A stretch of DNA of 64,000 bases, taken from positions 407,401 to 471,400 of the forward strand of contig CAWEYW010000001.1 in the NCBI GenBank assembly GCA_963813415.1. Direction: 5' to 3'. This DNA is from CAIWHR01 sp963813415 (GTDB taxonomy: Bacteria > Pseudomonadota > Gammaproteobacteria > Burkholderiales > Casimicrobiaceae). Both the position numbers and the translations under genes were made by a program. Below the pieces are notes generated by a model that saw only the letters and a list, made by a program, of their open reading frames with translations, was not told the origin of the DNA and ran no database searches. This document shows, piece by piece, positions 46,411-55,650 of the stretch (position 1 is the first letter of the stretch; each line of letters begins with the position of its first letter).

Positions 46411-46579
46411 GATGCTTCCTTTGTCATCTGCAGTTGATTCGCGTGCGGCATCGACGTCGCTACTCCAGCGACCGGCGTCGAGGCCATCCATCACGGGGGG
46501 GCGGAGCTAACGTTCCGGGGTCCGGCGCTGGCGGGCTCCCGCGCGTACGAAAGCCCCGGGCGCTCCTGACCGATACCTG

Positions 46580-46987
46580 CTACGACGTCGACTGCTGCTG
46601 CAGGAAATGCTCTTCCGCGGCAAATGCCGCCGCCTTCTGTGCGCGGGTCGTCGCCATGGGGCGTGATGCCGTAGCCGCTTCGTGCATGTTCACTTGCGGA
46701 CTGCCGACCGGCATGGGGGTCGATTCCTGTTGGAACTGCCTTTCCTGGGCCTTGAACCGTGCCTCCTCCTGCGCCCACGTCGTCGCCTTCGGAATCGGGT
46801 CCGCGGACTTGGCACTGCTATCCACGGCGGGGCTGCCGCTCGGCATCGAGGTCGATTCCTGCTGCAGCGTACTGAACTGATTCGCGAACTGCTGCGCCTC
46901 GGGGGCTGCCTTTGCGGCGCCGGGCTCCGCGAGCGCCGCGCCGCTGGCCAACAGGGCTGAGAAAACGAGGGTAAGCGACTTTTTCAT
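46580..46987 (-). CDS. Small exported protein with STPMP-x-GSP repeats
   Basis: A 135-residue secreted protein, signal peptide about 1-20 (SGAALA). The mature part has two copies of QQESTxMPxGSPxVx and a third partial QQQSTS at the end, separated by Ala/Gln-rich helices (AQEEARFKAQERQFQ). It has the AAAGGA ribosome site at 46987. I know no function; the repeats suggest a periplasmic structural or binding protein of the same stress regulon as yfdX. Confidence 0.7.
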   Translation of the reverse strand: MKKSLTLVFSALLASGAALAEPGAAKAAPEAQQFANQFSTLQQESTSMPSGSPAVDSSAKSADPIPKATTWAQEEARFKAQERQFQQESTPMPVGSPQVNMHEAATASRPMATTRAQKAAAFAAEEHFLQQQSTS

Positions 46988-47279
46988 GATGCGTCCTTTG
47001 CGTTGTTTAAACCACCGGCGAATGGCCCGGTCATCGTCATCGATCCGGGTCATGGTTGAACACCGCGGTGCTGTCCCTTATCTGCGTGTCCATGATCTGC
47101 ACTCTAGAGCGCGCGCGGTCGCAGGTAAGCTGCTGAATGTCACGATTTGCGGGTGCACGATGTCACAATCATGGAGTGACCAAAGTCATTACCCGCGCGC
47201 AGGGCCGAGGGACAGACATGGTCGCGCAGCGGGACACGGGTCCGCGTACCGGGCAACATCGCATGCCCGTTGTAGCCTG

Positions 47280-47735
47280 CCGGGCTACGTGGCCCGTGCT
47301 TCGATCGGGCGTCTCGCTCGACGATCCAGGCCGCGACTTCGGGCCAGGCTTCTTTGAAATACGTGTGCCCATGAACTGCCCACGTGCCCGCCAGGCACCA
47401 CGAGGTCCTCGTAAGAGCTCATGGGACTTTCCTTGACCATCTGCACCAGCGGCCCGCGCCCAGCGTGGGTGTCGACGGGCGCGCCCGCCAGCATCAGACT
47501 GCGAACCTTATCGGGATTGCGCGCCGCGAGCATTGCCGCCATCCACCCACCCTGGCACAGGCCGATCAGATGGACGCGGCCGCCAAGGTCGTCGACTCAG
47601 GCCAGCAACTCACCCAAGTACTGATCGACCTCGAGATCCTTCATGTCGGGCGTGGCCGAATGCCAGTCGGTGAGGAAGAGGTGCTGGACGCCGTTGGCGC
47701 GAAGGCGGCACATAGAGATTGGCGAATGCAGATTT
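47280..47735 (-). pseudogene. Alpha/beta hydrolase (PhaC/PHA-depolymerase-like) remnant with nonsense codon and internal deletion
   Basis: Reading on the minus strand, HLFLTDWHSATPDMKDLEVDQYLGELLA meets a TGA, then continues in the same frame as VDDLGGRVHLIGLCQGGWMAAML (nucleophile elbow with Cys) to SSYEDLV. There it jumps to what looks like a hydrolase C-terminus, VPGGHVG, FMGTR and EAWPEVAAWIVERD, in successive frames. So the N-terminus, the middle and the frame are damaged. The Cys elbow is like polyhydroxyalkanoate synthases and some depolymerases. Confidence 0.7.
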
Positions 47736-47759
47736 CGACCCTGCAACGACTCCGCGCCA

Positions 47760-50135
47760 TCAGACGATGGCAAAGCGTGGGAAGACGAAGCGCTTGGCTT
47801 GATCGAGTGCCAGCGCGAAAGCAATGACGGCGGCGATCAAGCCGGCCACCAGCGCGATCGGCAGCGGCGCCATCAGCCAGCCCAGCACGGCAAAAAGACT
47901 TACGATCACGACATCGCTGACGCTCGCCAATGCCATCCAGCGCCCGGGCGCGAAGCCCCACACTCGACCGTCGGTGCGGAGCACGTAGATGCAGGCCTGG
48001 TTGGTGAATACCAGCAGCAGGAACACCACGGTCTGCATGCGTGCCGGGTCCAGTCCTTGCGTGCTGCGCACCCACCAGTAGACCGAAAACGAGAACAACA
48101 GCGACATGGCAGCGAACGCGAGCGCGGCACCCATCAAGCGGCGCACCTGCCAACGCTGCGGCAGGGGCGCCGGCTGCACACGGTCGGTGGCGATGCTCAT
48201 CGTGACGAAATCGTTGGTGAACAGCAGCAGCACGATCAGCGTGGACGAGATGACGAAGCCGCCGGTGAGCCACAACCCGAACGTGAGGAACACCACGATC
48301 TCGAAGGTCTTGAGCGTCTTGTTGAGGGTGTAGGTCAGCATGCGCCGGTGCACCTCGCGGCCGGTGCGCACCACGGTCAGCACGCCGGCGAGGCCCGGGT
48401 CGGTCAGCACCACGCCGGCGGCGGCCTTGGCGACGTCAGTGGCGCTGGCCACCGCCACGCCCAACTCGGCCTGGCGCAGAGCCGGCGCGTCGTTGACCCC
48501 GTCGCCGGTCATGCCGGTGACGTGGCCCGAGCGTTGCAGTGCCTGCACGATGGCATGCTTGTCCTCGGGCAGCACGCGGGCGTAGAGGTCGCAGTCCTCG
48601 GGGTTCTGCAAGGCATCGCCGCTGGCTTCACACACTCGTGTGCCCAGGCCCAGCCTGGCGCCGATGGCGCGCGCGGTTTCCAGCGCATCGCCGGTGGCCA
48701 TGCGCACGCGCACGCCGAGCTGCGTGAGCTGGGCGATGAGGTCCGCCGCGTCCGGGCGCGGCGGGTCCGACAGGGCCACCACGCCCAGCAGTTGTAGCGC
48801 ATCGGCCGGACCGGCGGCCACCGCCAGCACGCGCGCGCCGCTCGCCGCGAGCGAGCCTTCGGCAGCGTCGAGCGCCGCCTGCTGTTCCGTGCTGAGCTTG
48901 CATAGCGGACCGATGACGCTCGCTGCGCCTTTGACCGCGTGCCACTCGTGTCCTTCGACGATGTAGGCGCCTTCGCTGCGCCGGGTGCTCGGATCGAACG
49001 GATGGAAGGCCTTGCGAGTGGGCGCGTTGTGCAGCAAGCCCTGTGCGCGCGCCGGGGCCAGCAGGGCAAGGTCGAGCGGGTCTTGCGTGGCATCGTCGCT
49101 GGCCAGGGCGGCGGCGCGCAGCACCGCGTGATCGTCGCTGCCTTCCGCCAGCGTGGTCACGCCGGCCAGGGTCAGCGTGTTTTGCGTCAGCGTGCCAGTC
49201 TTGTCCGACACCAGTGTGTCCATCCCCGCCGCCTCCTCCACCGCGGGCAGGCGCGTGACCAGCACACCTTGTTGCGCGAGCGCGAGGCTGCTGACTGCGG
49301 TGGCCAGGGTGTAGGTGGCGGGCAGCGCCACGGGGACGGACGCCACCAGCAGCATCAGCGAGAACACCGCCGTGTCCGCCAGCGGCAGATGGTGCAGCAG
49401 GGCGTAGGCCACCACCAGCGCCACCAGCACGGCGTCGAAGATCACCAGCCGCTTGACGATCGCGAAGATGGTGCGCTGCATGTGGCTGGGCGCGCTCGAT
49501 GTGCGCACGAGTTCCGCAGTGTGGCCGAAAAAGGTGTTCGCGCCGGTGGCGGTGACCTCGCCGCTGGCCTCGCCCTGGCGCACGATCGCGCCGGTGTAGG
49601 CGGCCTTGCCAGGGCCGACATCCACGGGGAGCGACTCGCCGGTCAGCGCCGCCTGATCGAGTGCGAGCGCGCCGTCGAAGAGCAACACATCGGCCGGCAC
49701 CAGATCGCCTGCGCGCACGTGCACGATGTCGCCCGGGACCAACTGTTCGGCGGGAATCTGGCGCCACTGGCCGTCGCGCAGCACGCGCGCTTTCACATGC
49801 AGTTGTTTGCGAAGCAGCGCCAATGCGTCCTTGGCGCGACGCTCCTGCACAAAGGCCACCGCCGCGTTGAACGCCAGCAGCGCCGCGATCACCAGCGCTT
49901 CCAGATGCCGCCCGAGCAGCAGCTGCAACACGATCACCGCCTCCAGCATCCACGGCACCGGTGCCCAGAACTTCGCCGCGACCTGCCGCCACGCCGGCAC
50001 CGGCTTGTCCGCGATCGCGTTGGGACCAAATTGCGCCAGACGCTGAGTGGCTGCAACGCCGGACAGCCCCCGCGTGCGGTCGGTCGGCGCGGCTGGCGTC
50101 GTGTCGGGTTGGTGGGTGTGGGCCGTGTTGCGCAT
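47760..50135 (-). CDS. P-type proton ATPase (P3A type)
   Basis: Plasma-membrane H+-ATPase of 791 residues. It has the TGES actuator loop (ALTGESLPVD), phosphorylation DKTGTLTQN, nucleotide loop with KGAASVI, and hinge TGDGVNDAPAL; about ten membrane helices. The helix 4 PVALPATYT matches proton pumps rather than metal or calcium pumps. The N-terminal tail is Thr/Pro-rich. It may help acid tolerance, in line with yfdX upstream. Monocistronic; no regulator next to it. Confidence 0.9.
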   Translation of the reverse strand: MRNTAHTHQPDTTPAAPTDRTRGLSGVAATQRLAQFGPNAIADKPVPAWRQVAAKFWAPVPWMLEAVIVLQLLLGRHLEALVIAALLAFNAAVAFVQERRAKDALALLRKQLHVKARVLRDGQWRQIPAEQLVPGDIVHVRAGDLVPADVLLFDGALALDQAALTGESLPVDVGPGKAAYTGAIVRQGEASGEVTATGANTFFGHTAELVRTSSAPSHMQRTIFAIVKRLVIFDAVLVALVVAYALLHHLPLADTAVFSLMLLVASVPVALPATYTLATAVSSLALAQQGVLVTRLPAVEEAAGMDTLVSDKTGTLTQNTLTLAGVTTLAEGSDDHAVLRAAALASDDATQDPLDLALLAPARAQGLLHNAPTRKAFHPFDPSTRRSEGAYIVEGHEWHAVKGAASVIGPLCKLSTEQQAALDAAEGSLAASGARVLAVAAGPADALQLLGVVALSDPPRPDAADLIAQLTQLGVRVRMATGDALETARAIGARLGLGTRVCEASGDALQNPEDCDLYARVLPEDKHAIVQALQRSGHVTGMTGDGVNDAPALRQAELGVAVASATDVAKAAAGVVLTDPGLAGVLTVVRTGREVHRRMLTYTLNKTLKTFEIVVFLTFGLWLTGGFVISSTLIVLLLFTNDFVTMSIATDRVQPAPLPQRWQVRRLMGAALAFAAMSLLFSFSVYWWVRSTQGLDPARMQTVVFLLLVFTNQACIYVLRTDGRVWGFAPGRWMALASVSDVVIVSLFAVLGWLMAPLPIALVAGLIAAVIAFALALDQAKRFVFPRFAIV

Positions 50136-50408
50136 GGGAGGCGTTCAAGGGAACAGCTGCACCTGGTGAGTGACATCAACAGGGGCAGCACTCACCAGTG
50201 CCGCCGCTGGCCGGAGGGCACATTGGCGCCACAGCGTCAACACATAGCCGGCCTTCAGCAAGTTGTTGATGCTCCGCGCGCTCCGGATGGCGGCCGTGGT
50301 GGTAACCGGGAAATGCTGGCTAGGAGCAAGAGCAGGAAGGAAACAACGTCACGGCAGGTGTCCATGAGATTCAGCAGGATTCCATCGGGCGCTACTGCGA
50401 AGGTAAAG

Positions 50409-50720
50409 CTACTGCATGACCACCGCCATGAACACCGTGCACAAACTCAACAGCAGCAATCCTGCGATGAATGCGACATCGGCGTAACGCTCGAGTCGGA
50501 CGTTGCGTGCCGAACGCATCGCTACGTAGGACAACATCCCGCTCGTCAGGAACACGAGGCTACTCACGGCGAGCAAATGATTCACCCAAAGGCCAAGGCC
50601 GGTCGGCCGAACCAGCTTGATGATCGAGAGCGCGGTAATGCATACGCCAACCATCGTGGCCGACGACGGCAGGATGTGCTGCGAAAGACTGGACCGGCCA
50701 GTCGGCTCATGCGTTGACAT
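50409..50720 (-). CDS. Small three-helix membrane protein
   Basis: A 103-residue inner-membrane protein with hydrophobic segments at about 22-43, 50-66 and 82-102. No known family is evident to me. The ATG at 50720 was preferred; another lies 3 codons upstream. It lies between the proton ATPase and the response regulator and shares their strand. Confidence 0.55.
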   Translation of the reverse strand: MSTHEPTGRSSLSQHILPSSATMVGVCITALSIIKLVRPTGLGLWVNHLLAVSSLVFLTSGMLSYVAMRSARNVRLERYADVAFIAGLLLLSLCTVFMAVVMQ

Positions 50721-50933
50721 GGGAACCATTCATCGGTGCGCGGGACGTATTGTCGCCGGCGCTGATCTCCATCCGGTCTTATCGCGAAGGAGTCGAAAGG
50801 AAATCACTCCGTCGGCAGCATCCGGAAGGCAACGGACCGACCGGAACGCCTTGTGCCGTTCGACTCCGCCACCACGGGGCTCCGCTCGCGGCGTACGGCT
50901 CGAATCGTGGTGTAGATCGCGTGATCGCCCTGG

Positions 50934-51683
50934 TCAACCGCCGCGCCGCTGCCGCACCGACATCACCGCGAGCTCGGTCCGCGTGTTGGCGTGCAGCTTC
51001 TCCATGATGCGGCTGACGTAGTTCTTGACCGTGCCTTCGGCCAGGAAGACCGCGGCGGCGATCTGTTTGTTGCTTTTGCCCTCGGCGATAAGGCCCAAAA
51101 TTCTTTCCTCCTTGTCGCTGAGCGTCTCCGCCACGGAGTCGGCGGTCTTGGCTTCTGCGGTTCCTGAAGCTCCGCTTGACGGGACAATACAGTCGATCAG
51201 GGTATTGGCTGAGGTACCCCCGGGCGGCGAGGCAAGGCGCCGAAACTGATCCATGACCTTGCGCGCGATCTGCGGCGTCAGCCGGGACTCGCCGCGATGA
51301 ACTGCGCGCACTGTTTCGAGCACCTCCTCTTCGCTCGCATCCTTCAACAAGTAGGCATGGGCGCCGGCGCGGACCGCCTCGAAGACCATTTCGTCGGCGT
51401 CCAGCGTGGTGAGCACCAGCACGTGCGCGTGCGGCAGCAAGAGCGTGATTTCGCGCGTGGCGGCCACGCCACCCTTGCGCGGCATATGCAAATCCATCAG
51501 CACGACATCGGGACGCAAACGCTGCGCCATCTCGACCGCCTCCACCCCGTCGGATGCCTGTCCCACGACTTCGATATCCGACTGGACCGAAAGCATCAAC
51601 GTCATCCCGCGCCGAATGAGGGCCTGATCATCGACAACGAGCACCCGGATCCGAGGCAGGTCGTCGGGCGATCCCGCTTTCAC
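50934..51683 (-). CDS. NarL/FixJ-family response regulator
   Basis: A 249-residue two-component regulator. The receiver has VVDDQ (acidic pair), phospho-Asp in VLMDLHMP, Thr in LTTLD and Lys in LLKDAS. A Ser/Gly linker of about 45 residues precedes a LuxR-type HTH (LSDKEERILGLIAEGKSNKQIA...GTVKNYVSRIMEKL). It starts with GTG overlapping the stop of the upstream 63-residue gene (GTGA). Probable partner of the divergent kinase at 51971. Confidence 0.92.
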   Translation of the reverse strand: MKAGSPDDLPRIRVLVVDDQALIRRGMTLMLSVQSDIEVVGQASDGVEAVEMAQRLRPDVVLMDLHMPRKGGVAATREITLLLPHAHVLVLTTLDADEMVFEAVRAGAHAYLLKDASEEEVLETVRAVHRGESRLTPQIARKVMDQFRRLASPPGGTSANTLIDCIVPSSGASGTAEAKTADSVAETLSDKEERILGLIAEGKSNKQIAAAVFLAEGTVKNYVSRIMEKLHANTRTELAVMSVRQRRGG

Positions 51684-51871
51684 CTGGCACCCCCGTCGCC
51701 GCCATCCCGTTGACGGGGGCTTTGCACCTCAGTCAGGTGCTCGCGGATGCGCCCCACCATTGGGGAAGGAAGCCGCGCCGTCAGATAGCCCATCATGGCC
51801 GAGACAGCAAGTGCCGCCTGAGCCGCAGAAATTCCAGCCCGCTGCGCGACCAGTTGTATCAGCTCATTCAT
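51680..51871 (-). CDS. 63-residue protein coupled to response regulator
   Basis: Short helical protein starting MNELIQLVAQRAGISAAQAALAV, with a middle MGYLTARLPSPMVGRI typical of small DUF2267-like proteins. It overlaps the regulator start by GTGA and lies 99 bases from the divergent kinase start. It could be a small accessory to the two-component system; that is inference from coupling only. Confidence 0.7.
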   Translation of the reverse strand: MNELIQLVAQRAGISAAQAALAVSAMMGYLTARLPSPMVGRIREHLTEVQSPRQRDGGDGGAR

Positions 51872-51970
51872 TTCAAGACTCCCACTGCGAGCGTGAAAGA
51901 AAATCCTCGGACGCTCCCGTCGTGGTGCCAATTTACCGGATGCCGCGGCGGCTCGCGAGAGCCACATGTC

Positions 51971-53911
51971 ATGAATTTGATGTTACTTTCGTCACTTACA
52001 GCATTGACGCGTATCTCTCGCGACCTCTTCATGCACTCGCTGGTGCGCCATCTCGACCCTCGCCACAGCCTGGCCTCTGCCATTGGATGGCTGGTCTTCG
52101 CATTATCGATCGGCGTCGTGCTGGTTGCCAGCGCATGGGTGGGCGACATCGTGCGCGTTAACGTGCTCGACCAGCGTGGGCGGCAACTGGACAGAACAGC
52201 CGAGCGTATCGCCGCCGAACTGAATCTCAACCTCGCGCTTCGATTGCAATCGCTGCGCGCATTGGCCGCGATGCTGGCCACTGAGCTCCACGAGGATGAC
52301 CACGCGGCGCTCCAAAGGTTTCTCGAGAATCTGCAACGTGCCTACCCCGAGTTCGACTGGATCGGCGTGGCGAATCCGCAAGGTCGCGTGCTGGCCACGA
52401 CGCAGGCCGTGCTGGAGGGTGCTCGTGTTACCGACCCGTCGTGGTTTGCACTGGGCCTGAAAGGGTCGGCAATCGGCGTTGTGCGGAGGGCGCCAACGGC
52501 GGCTACGAATTCGCCCACCGCGACTGACGATGTCCCGGAACCTACAGTAGGCCTGGTGGCGTCGGCGATCGACGTCAATGGAAACACGGTTGGCGTCATC
52601 GGCACCCAATTAAGCAGGCGCTGGCTGTCGGATCTCGCTGGAACGCTTGGGCAGAAAATGCGGGGGTCGGCCGGTACCGAGGCGCTGCTGCTCGACGAGG
52701 CCGGCATGGTATTGATTGGACCCGCGAGCCTGAAAGGCAAGCGATGGCAGAGTATCGTTGAATCGACAGGCTCTCGCGGGCCGACGGCAGTGGTCGACCT
52801 TGCACGAGGCAACGCTACCGGATCGACACGTATTGAACGGCTCGCTGGCGGCAGCCGCTATCTCGTTGCGCGTGCAACACCCGCCGCATCCGATGCTTTG
52901 CAGTCTCTCGGTTGGGGCGTCGTGGTGTTCCAGCCGTTGGCGGACGCCACGCAGCGCGCCGGAATCCTGCAGGGTCAGATTGCTGCCATCCTTCTCGGGC
53001 TGGGGCTGCTCGCGGCGCTGCTTGGCGTGCTGCTGGCGCGTCGAGTCACGCGGGGCCTGAATGCGATCGCCCGTTCAGCCGATGCCGTCCGAGCAGGTTT
53101 CGCGCAGGAAATCGCGGTGCCTCCCGGACGGAACGAAGCGGCGCGGCTGGGGCTCGCACTCGAGGAGTTGCTCCTCTCGCTGCAGCGCGAACGCAGTGCG
53201 TTGCAGACCTTGAATGCCGAACTGGACCAACGGGTGGCGGCCCGTACCCGTGAAATCGAACGGCTGGCGGAACAGGAGGGCTACGCTGCCGTGGTGCGCG
53301 AGCGGCTGAAAATCGCGCGCGACCTGCACGACACGCTGGCGCATTCCATGATGGCAATGCTCACCGAAATCCGCCTTCTGAAGAGATTGTCGGTCGCCGA
53401 TCCTGGAGCCTTGGCAGAGGAATTCACGCGCGCCGAGGAAGCGGCACATCAAGGTCTGAAGGAAGCCCGCGCCGCGATTGCCCAGATGCGTTTCAACCCG
53501 GTACGCGATGCGGGGCTTGCGGCGGCGCTGGGCGACTTTGTCAACGTCTTCGTCGAACGTACCGGTATTCCCGTGGATTATGCGACTGATGCGCCGGTGG
53601 GCGCATTCGCCGATAAACGGGCGGAGACGCTGTTCCGGATCGCCGAAGAAGCGATGCGCAACGTCGAGCGCCATGCCCGGGCGACGCGCGTTACGGTGTC
53701 GTTGCGCGTGACTCCCGACGGACGTGGATTGAGAATGACGATAGCCGACGATGGCGTCGGTTTCGACGCAGAGGCCACGCATCCGGGGCATTACGGCCTC
53801 GCGGGTCTGCGGGAGCAGGCACAGTTGATCGGGGCCGTCCTTGATATCCATAGCGCGCCGCAACAGGGCACTACGATCAGCGTCGAGTGGGGACCAGGAT
53901 TGGGGACGTGA
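51971..53911 (+). CDS. NarX-type sensor histidine kinase
   Basis: Membrane sensor kinase of about 646 residues. Membrane helices lie near 36-60 and 334-356 and bracket a large periplasmic Cache-type sensor domain. A HAMP-like linker and coiled coil (to about 440) are followed by a HisKA_3 dimerisation domain with the phospho-His in DLHDTLAHSM (about residue 453) and a HATPase domain with EEAMRNVERHA, DDGVGF and GHYGLAGL. Divergent from its likely partner regulator. No strong ribosome site at 51971, so a later Met is possible. Confidence 0.9.
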   Translation: MNLMLLSSLTALTRISRDLFMHSLVRHLDPRHSLASAIGWLVFALSIGVVLVASAWVGDIVRVNVLDQRGRQLDRTAERIAAELNLNLALRLQSLRALAAMLATELHEDDHAALQRFLENLQRAYPEFDWIGVANPQGRVLATTQAVLEGARVTDPSWFALGLKGSAIGVVRRAPTAATNSPTATDDVPEPTVGLVASAIDVNGNTVGVIGTQLSRRWLSDLAGTLGQKMRGSAGTEALLLDEAGMVLIGPASLKGKRWQSIVESTGSRGPTAVVDLARGNATGSTRIERLAGGSRYLVARATPAASDALQSLGWGVVVFQPLADATQRAGILQGQIAAILLGLGLLAALLGVLLARRVTRGLNAIARSADAVRAGFAQEIAVPPGRNEAARLGLALEELLLSLQRERSALQTLNAELDQRVAARTREIERLAEQEGYAAVVRERLKIARDLHDTLAHSMMAMLTEIRLLKRLSVADPGALAEEFTRAEEAAHQGLKEARAAIAQMRFNPVRDAGLAAALGDFVNVFVERTGIPVDYATDAPVGAFADKRAETLFRIAEEAMRNVERHARATRVTVSLRVTPDGRGLRMTIADDGVGFDAEATHPGHYGLAGLREQAQLIGAVLDIHSAPQQGTTISVEWGPGLGT

Positions 53912-54106
53912 GCAGAGTGAAGCGTGCGGTGTAGCACAGCGCCTGGGCCGCCGCGACCGTGACCAGCTTGAGTCGCGCGCCAAGCCGCCGCCACGTCGAA
54001 CTCGACCTTGCCGTCGCGCTCAAGAAGATGGACCAAGCACTGGCCGCGTAGAACGTTCAGAGGCGGCAGACTTCTGCATTTGCCGATAAGTCGGCTTTCG
54101 ACCGAG

Positions 54107-54210
54107 GCTGTGTGAAAACTGGATCGTCGCCTGTAGTGGAGTAACGCGTCCACGAAGGCGATGGGGATGAAGCGCTTCATTGAGGGACCGGACCGAGGCC
54201 AGCCGCGATG
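54107..54210 (+). mobile_element. 5' end of an IS1182-like element, remnant
   Basis: GGCTGTGTGAAAAC near 54107 resembles an IS terminal repeat. About 45 bases on, a frame starting at 54167 reads MKRFIEGPDRGQPR, like the N-terminus of IS1182-family transposases (MKRFIEGEDRTQ). The match ends after about 14 codons where the C11 peptidase 3' region begins. The preceding 150 bases (53930-54106) may be further transposon debris but cannot be assigned. Confidence 0.5.
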
Positions 54211-54285
54211 CGCGAGGATCGCGCGCAGGGCGGGCCGACCCGGTGGTGAAGCGACGCCCTCGCGCGGCCGCCGCGCCAACGTTCG

Positions 54286-55650
54286 CTAGTGCGCTGACGC
54301 GGGCGGCGACCAGTGACCCGCTTGCACGGCGGCCTCCATCGTCGCGCGCAGCGACGCGAGTAGCGGATGATGAGGGTCGCGCGTGCCGAGAAGCTCGAGA
54401 TAGTAGCCGCCGAGCGCCCACGCCCACACACCGAGCCCCTGCGGCAGCCCGTTCGCAAGCCGGATGTACTCGGGATCGAAGCTTTCCGGCGGCGGCGCGT
54501 AGATCGACAGTCCGTTGGTGGACTCGGCGGTCGCGCCGCCGCAGAAGCCGACGAGCGATTCGTCGAAGCGCTGCACGAGCGTGCGCGCCGCTTCGGCGCA
54601 CGCGGCAGGCAGCGGCCGCGCGAGGAGCGCGAGCGCGAGTCCCTTGATGTCGACCACGCCCGTGGCGGCGTCGCGCCACGCCGAGCCGAGCGCTTCGTGC
54701 AGCGCGGCGAGCACCGCAGCATCGCGCGGGCTCAGCGTTTGCGCGAAGCGGACGAGCGCGTCGACGAGCGGTGGAAGCTTCGCGGCGTCGATGGCGGCGA
54801 GCGTGACCGGCGTCGTGCGATTCGCGCTGCCCCGATAGTAGGCCTGGCTGTGCGCGACCCAGCGCCGCACCAGCGCTTCGGGTGCGATTGTGGGATCGTT
54901 TCGCAGCGTGTCGAGCAGGCTCCTGTAGTCGAACCCCTCGCCGGGCCACTGGTCCTCGGAGAGTACGAGATAGCGGGCGTGCCGGCCGAACGTCGCGACC
55001 GACTCGAGGTTGCCCATGTAGCAGGCGTCGAACGCCAGCACGTCGAGCGGAGGCGCGCCTTCGACGTGTTGCGCCTCGATCGCCGCGTTGAGCGCGCCCT
55101 GCGCCGCCTGCTGGCAGCGCAGGAGCTCGGCGTCGCATTCGCTGCCGCGCGCGGGAAGCACCAGGCGCCCCGGCTCGAAATAGCGCCGGCCGCGATTCTC
55201 GTCGACGAGCGCGCCTCGCCATCCCATCCCGTGGCCGCCGAGGATCAGGAGCCGGCGCTCGGCGGGAAAGGCCTGCGCGAGCATGATCACCTGCGTCAGG
55301 AGCCTCGGGTCCGACATGTTGAGCTCGTTGAAGCGCATGACAAGGTCTTCGCCGAGAGGCGTCCCGGCATTGAGCCGCGCGATGAAGGCATCGGCGAGAA
55401 GCGGCCCATCGAACGCCGCGATGACGTTCACATCGTCGTTCGAGCCGGCCGCCTTCATGTCGACGAGGTCGTCGAACACCCAGCGGGCGAGATCGCAGTC
55501 GCCGGCAAGGTAGGCGACGACCGTCCACTTCGCACGGTGGCCGAGCGCCGCGCGATTGCGCGCCGACAGCTCGAAGCGGAAGTCGTCCCAGCCGAGCGTC
55601 AGCACCGCGGGCGCGCCCGCGGCATACGGATTGCCTCGTTCGATCAGCAT
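54286..55650 (-). CDS. Clostripain-like (C11) cysteine protease
   Basis: A 454-residue protein of the caspase/clostripain clan. The catalytic His is H140 in LILGGHGMGW and the catalytic Cys is C210 in LAFDACYMGNLE; spacing and motifs match peptidase family C11. There is no signal peptide, unlike many secreted clostripains, so it likely acts in the cytosol. Its ATG overlaps the hydrolase stop by one base (TGATG). Third gene of an operon with a caspase-like protease and alpha/beta hydrolase. An Arg- or Lys-specific activity is expected of C11 but untested here. Confidence 0.88.
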   Translation of the reverse strand: MLIERGNPYAAGAPAVLTLGWDDFRFELSARNRAALGHRAKWTVVAYLAGDCDLARWVFDDLVDMKAAGSNDDVNVIAAFDGPLLADAFIARLNAGTPLGEDLVMRFNELNMSDPRLLTQVIMLAQAFPAERRLLILGGHGMGWRGALVDENRGRRYFEPGRLVLPARGSECDAELLRCQQAAQGALNAAIEAQHVEGAPPLDVLAFDACYMGNLESVATFGRHARYLVLSEDQWPGEGFDYRSLLDTLRNDPTIAPEALVRRWVAHSQAYYRGSANRTTPVTLAAIDAAKLPPLVDALVRFAQTLSPRDAAVLAALHEALGSAWRDAATGVVDIKGLALALLARPLPAACAEAARTLVQRFDESLVGFCGGATAESTNGLSIYAPPPESFDPEYIRLANGLPQGLGVWAWALGGYYLELLGTRDPHHPLLASLRATMEAAVQAGHWSPPASAH

